A stretch of 7,114 nt of DNA from an uncultured Blautia sp. (GTDB taxonomy: Bacteria; Bacillota; Clostridia; Lachnospirales; Lachnospiraceae): the NCBI GenBank assembly GCA_900547615.1, contig URHH01000131.1, positions 1-7,114 on the forward strand, in the 5' to 3' direction. Numbering within the stretch: the stretch's first letter is position 1; each line of letters begins with the position of its first letter. The notes beneath the pieces are model-generated. The model saw only the letters and a list, made by a program, of their open reading frames with translations. It made no database searches and had not been told where the DNA came from. Shown here in pieces: positions 1 through 5,383 of the stretch. A program made the position numbers and the translations under genes.

Positions 1-78
1 CATACCGCCTTTTCTTGTTATCCAGCCCTCCGGCTGTATCGGTTGAGCAAAAGTCAGCGTGGGATTGATGTGGTATCT
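1..78. other. Unassigned sequence beyond the broken XRE gene
   Basis: I recognise no gene here. Reading leftwards on the minus strand, the frame of the XRE-like gene stays open after its TAA stop but encodes residues unlike the usual continuation of that family. An ATG lies at the very edge (minus, 3-1) with AAAAGG just upstream, so another gene could begin at the window boundary. The minus-strand stretch containing ACTTTTGCTCAACCG is loosely reminiscent of the subterminal repeats of IS21-like elements. That resemblance is from memory and weak, so no mobile element is claimed. Confidence 0.3.
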
Positions 79-216
79 TTATCTAAGTGAACCCCCGTTT
101 TCCCACTTGGAAACAGAAGCTTTGGAAACGCCTGCAAAAGCAGCTACCTCTTCCTGGGTCACTCCTTTTTCTCTTCTGTGTGCAGCAAGCACGGTTCCTA
201 TATTTAACTCTTTCAT
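79..216 (-). pseudogene. Truncated XRE-family helix-turn-helix regulator (45 codons)
   Basis: The 45-residue product begins MKELNIGTVLAAHRREKGVT and contains the recognisable HTH_3/XRE core: 'TQEEVAAFAGVSKASVSKWENG' at residues 20-41 covers the helix-turn-helix and the conserved S-x-W-E-x-G end of the recognition region. In clostridial relatives this motif is normally followed by a '(Q)SYPDI..LP.LA..F' helix and often a long C-terminal region. Here it is followed by GSLR and a TAA stop, so the last helix of the DNA-binding domain and everything after it are missing. The start is supported by AAGGAG (222-227) 5-6 bases upstream of ATG. The gene sits 81 bp downstream of the sensor kinase on the same strand and has its own candidate promoters. 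Either an insertion, deletion or frameshift has broken it, or it is a very short HTH peptide; I favour broken. Its original target is unknown. Confidence 0.7.
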
Positions 217-221
217 TTTCT

Positions 222-227
222 CTCCTT
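222..227 (-). promoter_or_regulatory. Ribosome binding site of the XRE fragment
   Basis: The minus strand reads AAGGAG five bases before ATG. This strong Shine-Dalgarno sequence fixes the start of the 45-codon XRE fragment and suggests that it was a genuine gene. Confidence 0.7.
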
Positions 228-237
228 TCTGCCCTTA

Positions 238-266
238 AATATACCTCTGTTTTTTCCGTGGGGCAA
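238..266 (-). promoter_or_regulatory. Candidate proximal promoter of the XRE fragment
   Basis: On the minus strand, TTGCCC (-35, 266-261) is separated by 17 bp from TATATT (-10, 243-238; 5 of 6 match to TATAAT). It would start transcription just before the ribosome binding site, giving a very short leader. It competes with a second candidate about 35 bp upstream, and the sequence does not show which is used. Confidence 0.4.
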
Positions 267-272
267 TGGAGT

Positions 273-301
273 CTTATGAAGCTTTTCGTGGATTTTGTCA
301 A
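273..301 (-). promoter_or_regulatory. Candidate distal promoter overlapping the kinase stop codon
   Basis: On the minus strand, a perfect TTGACA (-35, 301-296) is followed after exactly 17 bp by CATAAG (-10, 278-273; 4 of 6). The -35 box includes the TGA stop codon of the sensor kinase gene. Its position argues that the XRE gene was transcribed independently of the regulator/kinase operon, although read-through is possible because I see no terminator in the gap. Confidence 0.5.
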
Positions 302-1527
302 CTGCCAGGAAACTGGATCCAGAGAAACAGTTCGAATATTCCATTTTCTGTGTGAAGCTCCATATTTCCCTGATACCGTTTTACGGCTTCCTGTATGCTC
401 TTTAAGCCGACTCCGTGATTTTTCCTGTCTCTTTTTCCGGTATCCGGAAGTTTTCCCTCCGTTACTTTTACAGAGGAAGGATTTTTTACAGAAAGCACAA
501 ACATTCCCTTTTGAAACCGGCTTTCCAGAGAAATCCACCGTTTCTCTTCCGGAAGAGCTTCCTTTTTTATCGCCTCTGCCGCATTGTCAAGGGCGTTTGC
601 AAACATGGCGCAAATATCCGGCTTCTCAAAAGGAAGCTCCTCCTGAATATCTATTTTATGGCGAAATGTAATTTTGCTCTCCTTAAAAATCTGCTCTTTT
701 GAGGCGAGAACCGCATTTACCGCAGGATCCTTACAATAATTTAAGGTTCCGGAAACGCCATGCCCCTTTATCAGTTCCTGAATATACGTTTCTCTCTTTT
801 CTTCTGAAAGTCCCAGAAGCGCCTGGAGATGGTTTGCCATATCATGCTTTAAGCGGCGGATTTCAAAATGCTGCTGCTCCATCATTTCATAATATTTCCG
901 GTTCATTTCCATGTACATATGCTCTCTCTCCATTCTCTTCTGACGCATCAGAACCTGTATTGTCCATAAAAGTCCGATAACTGCAAAAAGAGCTATAAGA
1001 AGAAGCACACATAAAAACCCCAACGCCTCTCTTGCCCAGCCAAACCGGCTTGTGAGAAGAATCACACTGAACACAATCCCAAGGGGTGTCAGAATGAGAA
1101 GGATTAAAAGTCCCCACATAGAAGAGGAAAGCTCTTCTTCCCTGTCTGCAGAACGAAAAAACAGCTTCATTCCCACAAACAAAACGACAGCAAACAGAAA
1201 CCTCCCCCAATATCTATCCAAATCACTTATGTCAAGATAATTATCAAACAGGGCGTTTGCCGTACAATACACGGTAACACTCAGAAGTCCGAAGGTCATT
1301 TTTTTCAGACTGCTCCCCTCACAGCAAAGATATGTTCCAAGCAAGACCGCTCCAAAAGTAGGCGGAAAATTTGTCCATTCTCCAATGTACATGATCATAC
1401 CTGTAAGAAGAAAAGAAACAATAAAAATACCGATTTTTGCCCACCACTTCTTTTTCACCTGAACAAAATGAGTAACTGTAAAATAATTTAAAACATTTGC
1501 TCCGATTAATAAGGGAAATACTTTCAT
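298..1527 (-). CDS. AgrC-like GHKL sensor histidine kinase
   Basis: This 409-residue membrane kinase is probably the sensor of the two-component pair with the adjacent LytTR regulator. Hydrophobic segments at about 33-49, 55-70, 76-93, 109-124, 137-158 and 169-192 give a six-TM N-terminal sensor region of AgrC type, with only short loops and no large extracellular domain. A charged helical linker (about 195-225, MRQKRMEREHMYMEMNR) leads to the dimerisation/phosphoacceptor helix RRLKHDMANHLQ, where H228 is the likely phosphorylated histidine. The GHKL ATPase domain follows, with N-box NALDNAAEAI (311-320) and glycine box HGVGLKSI (371-378). The ATP-binding core ends in the normal way, so the protein looks complete. 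ATG (1527-1525) lies 5 bp after the regulator's stop, with GAGAGGA in the end of that gene as ribosome binding site, which indicates translational coupling. No agrB/agrD-like signal peptide genes are present in the window. The ligand is unknown; from the neighbouring exporter, a cell-envelope-active peptide is a reasonable guess. Confidence 0.9.
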   Translation of the reverse strand: MKVFPLLIGANVLNYFTVTHFVQVKKKWWAKIGIFIVSFLLTGMIMYIGEWTNFPPTFGAVLLGTYLCCEGSSLKKMTFGLLSVTVYCTANALFDNYLDISDLDRYWGRFLFAVVLFVGMKLFFRSADREEELSSSMWGLLILLILTPLGIVFSVILLTSRFGWAREALGFLCVLLLIALFAVIGLLWTIQVLMRQKRMEREHMYMEMNRKYYEMMEQQHFEIRRLKHDMANHLQALLGLSEEKRETYIQELIKGHGVSGTLNYCKDPAVNAVLASKEQIFKESKITFRHKIDIQEELPFEKPDICAMFANALDNAAEAIKKEALPEEKRWISLESRFQKGMFVLSVKNPSSVKVTEGKLPDTGKRDRKNHGVGLKSIQEAVKRYQGNMELHTENGIFELFLWIQFPGS

Positions 1528-1532
1528 CTGTT

Positions 1533-2252
1533 TTATCCTCTCAACAATATTCTTGCAAGCTTTGACGATGCCGCCTCACGAAGTCCTCTGCTAATAGGAA
1601 GCTCCGCCACCTTGTCTCCCTCGCCTACGAGAAGAGAAGTGCTTCCGATATGGCTTACCTTTTTTCCATTTACAAGATACCTCTGATGGATCCGCACAAA
1701 ATCTCCGCCTGTCTGCTTTTCCACCTCGCCCAGTTTTCCATAGAAAGTAAAATTTCCTCTCTCTGTCACAACTGTAACCTGCCGCCTCTCACTGTAAAAA
1801 TATAAAATTTCTCCGTAAGAAAAACGATAAGTTCCGTCTGTGTTCTGAAACACGAAATTCTCTTCCGACTGCGAAAAAATCTGCGCCCGCACACGTTTCA
1901 TAATCTCAGAAAGCCGCTCTTTTCCCGCCGGTTTTATCACATAGTCAAGCGCTCCTACACGATACCCGTCAAATACATAATCTGTATATCCCGTCACAAA
2001 TACAAGAATCATATTTTTATCAAATTCCCGGATTCGTTCCGCTGTCTCCATTCCGTTTAATCCCGGCATTTCCACGTCAAGAAACAAAAGATCGATCTCT
2101 CCCGGGTGTTTCAAAAGCCAGTTTACAGCTGTCTGTCCGGAAACAAATTCATAGACAATTTTTTCTGTCTCTTCCATAAGAATACTCTCAAGCTGAAGAT
2201 GAAGCGCATCTCTTGCATTTATATCATCGTCACATATGGCAATCCGAAGCAT
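1533..2252 (-). CDS. LytTR-family response regulator
   Basis: This 239-residue cytoplasmic DNA-binding regulator is first gene of the regulator/kinase operon. The receiver domain spans about residues 2-120: acidic pocket CDDD (7-10), phosphoacceptor D59 in LLFLDVEMPGLNG, T87 in VFVTGY and K107 in DYVIKPAG. The C-terminal LytTR domain spans about 133-236, with the typical 'ILYFYSERRQVTVVTERGN' strand region and 'FVRIHQRYLVN' near 185-195. I start the gene at MLRIAICDDD rather than at the ATG 39 bases upstream, because AGGAGGG lies six bases before this ATG and the family starts this way. The domain pairing is that of AgrA/VirR-type regulators, which bind direct repeats about two helical turns apart; such repeats lie just upstream of its own promoter (2324-2383). 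It probably autoregulates and also controls the divergent ABC transporter operon, but neither is demonstrated here. Confidence 0.93.
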   Translation of the reverse strand: MLRIAICDDDINARDALHLQLESILMEETEKIVYEFVSGQTAVNWLLKHPGEIDLLFLDVEMPGLNGMETAERIREFDKNMILVFVTGYTDYVFDGYRVGALDYVIKPAGKERLSEIMKRVRAQIFSQSEENFVFQNTDGTYRFSYGEILYFYSERRQVTVVTERGNFTFYGKLGEVEKQTGGDFVRIHQRYLVNGKKVSHIGSTSLLVGEGDKVAELPISRGLREAASSKLARILLRG

Positions 2253-2258
2253 ATTTTT

Positions 2259-2265
2259 CCCTCCT
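2259..2265 (-). promoter_or_regulatory. Ribosome binding site that fixes the regulator start
   Basis: The minus strand reads AGGAGGG six bases before the ATG at 2252-2250. This near-perfect Shine-Dalgarno sequence selects MLRIAICDDD as the true start over the in-frame ATG at 2291, which lies near the predicted -10 of the promoter and so would fall outside the transcript. Confidence 0.85.
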
Positions 2266-2281
2266 GTCTTTTGTCTTCTAT

Positions 2282-2310
2282 ACTTTATCATTCCCGCCTT
2301 TTGTTTGCAA
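2282..2310 (-). promoter_or_regulatory. Promoter of the regulator/kinase operon
   Basis: On the minus strand, TTGCAA (-35, 2310-2305) is separated by exactly 17 bp from TAAAGT (-10, 2287-2282), and the -10 carries an upstream TG-n extension (TGA). Transcription should begin near 2275, giving a leader of about 22 bases to the ATG. The direct repeats begin 13 bp upstream of the -35, the usual place for activator sites of LytTR regulators. Confidence 0.6.
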
Positions 2311-2396
2311 CCGGACAGCTTCCAAACTTTACATCAGAAGCGCAAAACTTTACAGACTCCGCAGACATTTGCAAAACTTTACATGGAAGCTGCCGG
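2311..2396. repeat. Inverted repeat bracketing the direct repeats
   Basis: CCGGACAGCTTCC (2311-2323) and GGAAGCTGCCGG (2385-2396) are complementary over 12 pairs with one bulged A; the inner 8 bp CAGCTTCC/GGAAGCTG are perfect. They flank the three direct repeats exactly, directly adjoining copy 1 on the left and within 1 bp of copy 3 on the right. The right arm could alternatively pair with CAGCTTTC (2416-2423). Both predicted transcripts start outside this segment, so any role would be at the DNA level. It may also be chance. Confidence 0.4.
2324..2383. repeat. Three direct repeats, candidate LytTR-regulator binding sites
   Basis: The 10-mer AAACTTTACA occurs perfectly at 2324-2333, 2345-2354 and 2374-2383; copies 2 and 3 extend leftwards to GCAAAACTTTACA or CAAAACTTTACA. 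Starts are 21 bp and then 29 bp apart. Read on the minus strand the unit is TGTAAAGTTT(TG), which shares the central AGTT core and trailing G with AgrA-type sites (ACAGTTAAG). The 21-bp period of copies 1 and 2 matches the two-helical-turn spacing known for LytTR-domain dimers. All copies point towards the regulator/kinase promoter and lie between the two divergent operons, so they could serve either or both. Identity of the binding protein is inference. Confidence 0.7.
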
Positions 2397-2411
2397 ATAT
2401 GACATACCCTT

Positions 2412-2440
2412 TCCACAGCTTTCTCTTTTTATGCTACCAT
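2412..2440 (+). promoter_or_regulatory. Candidate promoter of the ABC transporter operon
   Basis: TCCACA (-35, 2412-2417; 4 of 6) is separated by 17 bp from TACCAT (-10, 2435-2440; 4 of 6), with a TG-n extension (TGC) before the -10. Transcription would start near 2447, giving a leader of about 20 bases. The boxes are weak, as expected for a promoter that needs an activator; the nearest direct repeat ends 28 bp upstream of the -35. An alternative -10, TATGCT at 2430, lacks a matching -35. Confidence 0.4.
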
Positions 2441-2465
2441 TGCCTCAACAAATGAAAGGCAGGTA

Positions 2466-3215
2466 ATGATTATGTTATACGTAAAAAATCTGGAAAAATC
2501 TTATTACACCGGTAAAATACAGTATCCCGTTCTGAAAGGCATTTCCTTTCAGGTTGCAAAAGGCGAATTTGTGGCTGTCATGGGACCGTCCGGCTCCGGA
2601 AAAAGCACACTTTTAAACTGTATTTCCTGTTACATTCCCTTTGATAAGGGAAGCATCACCCTGGGAGGACAAAATATCGCGGCTCTCGACGAGATACAGC
2701 TTGCAAAAATCCGAAACGAAAAGCTCGGCTTTGTATTTCAGGATTTCATGCTTCTTGACGGGCTTACCATACGGGAAAACATTCTGATTCCCAGAATTAT
2801 AAAAGAAGATGTGGGAAAAGACGCCCAGAAACGGGCAGATAAGCTTCTCTCTCTTTTTGGGATCGAGCACATAAAAAATAAATATCCGGCAGACGTTTCC
2901 GGAGGAGAGCGCCAGCGAACGGCTGTTGCAAGAAGCCTCATCAACAATCCGCTCCTTCTTCTGGCAGATGAGCCCACAGGAAATCTTGACAGCAAATCCA
3001 GCCTTAAAGTCATTGAATCCTTTGAGGCAGCCCGTTCCCAGATGGACGCAACCATTCTTATGGTAACCCACGACAGCTTTTCCGCTTCTTTCTGCGACCG
3101 GGTGATCCTTTTAAAAGACGGAACCATTTACAAGCAGCTTGAAAATCACGGAAGCCAGCATCTTTTCCACAGCCAGCTTCTGGACACTATCAAAGAAATG
3201 AGTGAAGAATTATGA
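2466..3215 (+). CDS. ABC transporter ATPase, BceA/MacB-like
   Basis: This 249-residue cytoplasmic ATPase powers the FtsX-like permease encoded next to it. All nucleotide-binding motifs are present and intact: Walker A GPSGSGKST (40-48), Q-loop Q92 in FVFQDF, signature VSGGERQ (144-150), Walker B LLLLADEP with catalytic E169, D-loop GNLDS and H-loop H202 in VTHD. The sequence type (GEFVAVMGPSGSGKSTLLN, DEPTGNLDS) places it in the MacB/LolD/BceA group. In Firmicutes this group, paired with a single large FtsX-domain permease, most often removes cell-wall-targeting peptide antibiotics from their lipid II-type targets. The first ATG (2466) is reported; the ATG at 2472 (MLYVKNLEK) has better spacing from AGGCAGG (2457-2463) and may be the real start, while AAAGG (2455-2459) suits the first one. 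Its last codon overlaps the permease start in ATGA, indicating translational coupling. The substrate cannot be read from the sequence. Confidence 0.93.
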   Translation: MIMLYVKNLEKSYYTGKIQYPVLKGISFQVAKGEFVAVMGPSGSGKSTLLNCISCYIPFDKGSITLGGQNIAALDEIQLAKIRNEKLGFVFQDFMLLDGLTIRENILIPRIIKEDVGKDAQKRADKLLSLFGIEHIKNKYPADVSGGERQRTAVARSLINNPLLLLADEPTGNLDSKSSLKVIESFEAARSQMDATILMVTHDSFSASFCDRVILLKDGTIYKQLENHGSQHLFHSQLLDTIKEMSEEL

Positions 3216-5314
3216 AAACGATCAAAGACCTGGAAAGAAAACTTCAAAAAACAGATTATAAACAGGCACGGCTTTACCTGTTTTGCAATTTTATCGCACT
3301 GATGCTGATTTCTGCCTATTCCACACTTATGCTCTCCCCTACGATCCAGCTTGTATTCCCGGAAGGCGGAGACAGCAGAAAACAGATGATCGCCATTTTT
3401 GTTCTGACACTTTTTGGCTGCGGCGTTTTCACCATTTACGCAGCAAGCCTGTTTTTCCGCAAAAAATCAAAACAGCTTGGCGTTCTCATGGCGCTTGGCG
3501 CTTCTAAAAAACGTCTGGCTCCCGGACTTTTTAAAGAAGTGCTGCTTTTAAGCTCCGGCGCCTCCATAGCAGGGATCCTCGCAGGCTTTCCCCTTGTATG
3601 GATTCTGTGGAACGGATTTCGACTTCTTATTATAGACAGCTCCGACATGGTGTTAAACTTAAACCTGAGCTGTCTGTTTATCCCCGTATTTTTCGCTCTT
3701 CTTGTGATTATTTTTTCACTGGCTCTTGCAAACCGTTACCTTGTGAGAACCGATATTCTGGACGTGATCCGCGAGGAACATAAGAATGAGCCGGTAAAAA
3801 CGCCCGGAAAATGGTGCGGGCCTGTTGGTTTCATCCTTATTTTTACAGGCTTTTTACTGGGATACTATACGCCCGCATTCTACATGGAGACTTTCTCCGC
3901 CATGCCTCCCGCATGGACAAATCTCTCCTATGCCCCTGTATTTATAGGGCTTTACCTTGTGGTTCTCCACACAGTGGTACACGGCTGGATTCCCCACAGA
4001 AAAGCGCCTTATAAAAACATCATAAGCCGCAGCATGATGAAATTCCAGGGAAAGCAGACCGTCAACAATCTTCTGGTTGGAACCGTCCTCATTGCAGGCG
4101 CCTGCTTTGCTTCCGGTTATATTTTCAGCATTATGGGACCTCAGCTCACTGCAAACGCCCCAAAGCCTTACGCCTATCTGTTTCCTTACCGGGCAGATCA
4201 GAATATGCCGGATAAAGAAAAAGTGACGGAGATTGCAGACGAGCATGACGTATCTTTAAAAGACTGGACAGAAGCCGACTATGCTTTCCTTGCTATTGAC
4301 GGCGAAGCGCAGTACGTTATGCCGGACGGACATTTGAAAACTGTTTATCATGAACTTCTCTCTCTGGAAACCTTTATGTCAGAATCCACTTTTAACCGCA
4401 TCACAGGGCAGAGTGCCGACGTGCTGCCGGGCACATTTATGGCAATTTCCGATGCAGAAGAAGTTGCCACGTATCATCTTCGCACCTATGGTTCTCTCAT
4501 TACAAATCCTGTGACAAAAGAAACGATTCCCACAGAATTTGCAGGTTTTCTCCACTATGACCTTTTATTTAAAAGAAACGGATACCTGGTTCTGGACGAC
4601 AGCGATTACGAAAAAATTTCCCGGGGGCTTACAGAAGAATACAGAGGAAAGCTTTCTCTCTTTAATGTAAACGGGGAAGATAATTACGATTTTGCCTATG
4701 ATCTGTTCCGCACCATTGTAAGCCAAACGGACGATTCCTGCTATATGCCTTACTATGTTGACATATACACAAAGGCAAATCACGAAAAAGCAGGAATTTC
4801 ATACGATGATTTTGCCGCCGATGTGGAACGTTTCAAAAAAAGCGACCCTGACTCTACCTCTTTCCGAACAGAATGGGCGTATATGCCGGTATTTCACATA
4901 TTAGATTCCCACGATTTTCTGATGACCTATTCTGTTTTTATTATGATGTTCCTGTTCATTTTTATTGTATGTCTCATCGCAGCCTGCATCATTCTCCATA
5001 CACGCTGCCAGACCATCGCGCTTAACAACCGCTATCTTTTCGAAGATTTAAAACGTCTCGGAGCGTCCCCGGAATTTCTTACACAGGAAGTTAAAAAACA
5101 GTGTACCAGCGTATTTTTAACACCTTCTGTTGTAGGTATCACAGCAATGGGATTTGTTTTCTTTATGATTCTGTTCATAAACGATAACCGGATTTCTCAT
5201 TCCGAAGTAACCAGTATTCTCCTCAGCATCACTTCTTTCGCAGTACTGGGTATGTTCCTTTACGGTGTGTATCGGGCTACTGTTCAAGCAATCAAACGCC
5301 AGCTTTCTCTTTAA
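3212..5314 (+). CDS. FtsX-like ABC permease, BceB/VraG type
   Basis: This 700-residue integral membrane protein is slightly longer than typical BceB (about 620-660). Hydrophobic segments lie at about 21-43, 58-82, 108-133, 153-173, 204-224, 239-258, 285-307, 570-596, 633-656 and 668-686: ten segments, the BceB topology. FtsX-type domains are recognisable by LGVLMALGASKKRL (89-102) in the first half and the matching LFEDLKRLGASPEF (609-622) in the second. Between segments 7 and 8 lies a soluble domain of roughly 260 residues (about 310-569), rich in acidic and aromatic residues and presumably outside the membrane. In BceB the equivalent domain determines peptide specificity and contacts the sensor kinase. 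It overlaps the ATPase gene by 4 bp and is followed directly by a terminator, so the operon has two genes. Role as peptide-antibiotic resistance/sensing permease is inferred from architecture; an unrelated export function of the same superfamily is possible. Confidence 0.9.
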   Translation: MKTIKDLERKLQKTDYKQARLYLFCNFIALMLISAYSTLMLSPTIQLVFPEGGDSRKQMIAIFVLTLFGCGVFTIYAASLFFRKKSKQLGVLMALGASKKRLAPGLFKEVLLLSSGASIAGILAGFPLVWILWNGFRLLIIDSSDMVLNLNLSCLFIPVFFALLVIIFSLALANRYLVRTDILDVIREEHKNEPVKTPGKWCGPVGFILIFTGFLLGYYTPAFYMETFSAMPPAWTNLSYAPVFIGLYLVVLHTVVHGWIPHRKAPYKNIISRSMMKFQGKQTVNNLLVGTVLIAGACFASGYIFSIMGPQLTANAPKPYAYLFPYRADQNMPDKEKVTEIADEHDVSLKDWTEADYAFLAIDGEAQYVMPDGHLKTVYHELLSLETFMSESTFNRITGQSADVLPGTFMAISDAEEVATYHLRTYGSLITNPVTKETIPTEFAGFLHYDLLFKRNGYLVLDDSDYEKISRGLTEEYRGKLSLFNVNGEDNYDFAYDLFRTIVSQTDDSCYMPYYVDIYTKANHEKAGISYDDFAADVERFKKSDPDSTSFRTEWAYMPVFHILDSHDFLMTYSVFIMMFLFIFIVCLIAACIILHTRCQTIALNNRYLFEDLKRLGASPEFLTQEVKKQCTSVFLTPSVVGITAMGFVFFMILFINDNRISHSEVTSILLSITSFAVLGMFLYGVYRATVQAIKRQLSL

Positions 5315-5329
5315 CATAAAAGCGAAAAT

Positions 5330-5381
5330 AAAAGTACCGTCTCCTCAAACCAGGGAAACGGTACTTTTGTCTTTCTTTTTT
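5330..5381 (+). terminator. Bidirectional intrinsic terminator between transporter and cls
   Basis: A perfect 11-bp stem, AAAAGTACCGT (5330-5340) with ACGGTACTTTT (5358-5368), encloses a 17-base loop and is followed on the plus strand by a T-rich tail (5369-5381). On the minus strand the same stem is followed by TATTTTCGCTTTT, so it can also end cls transcription, whose stop codon lies 3 bp to the right. One hairpin therefore separates two convergent genes. Confidence 0.9.
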
Positions 5382-5383
5382 AT

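Noticed and set aside
1..90. End of an IS21-like insertion element
   Set aside because: Only a short motif resembles such ends, no transposase reading frame, terminal repeat pair or target duplication is visible inside the window; kept as a hypothesis only.
83..538. 151-codon minus-strand open frame overlapping the kinase C-terminus
   Set aside because: It is an out-of-frame reading of the kinase and XRE sequences; the XRE reading in the neighbouring frame has the recognisable HTH and the ribosome binding site.
87..671. 194-codon plus-strand open frame over the XRE fragment and the end of the kinase gene
   Set aside because: It is antisense to the well-supported GHKL ATPase domain, its product has no recognisable domain, and it lacks a credible ribosome binding site. 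It is a shadow of the kinase frame.
2324..2383. Possible start of a CRISPR array
   Set aside because: The repeat unit is only 10 bp, spacers are 11 and 19 bp, and there are no cas genes; a regulator binding region explains it better.
2106..2466. Overlapping plus-strand open frames across the regulator start and the intergenic region
   Set aside because: They cross the direct repeats and both promoters, are compositionally unlike proteins and have no ribosome binding site.
2613..3127. Two minus-strand open frames (129 and 152 codons) within the ATPase gene
   Set aside because: They run antisense to intact Walker and signature motifs and show no protein-like features.
3854..4246. 130-codon minus-strand open frame within the permease gene
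   Set aside because: It is antisense to membrane segments of the permease; no domain or start signal is visible.
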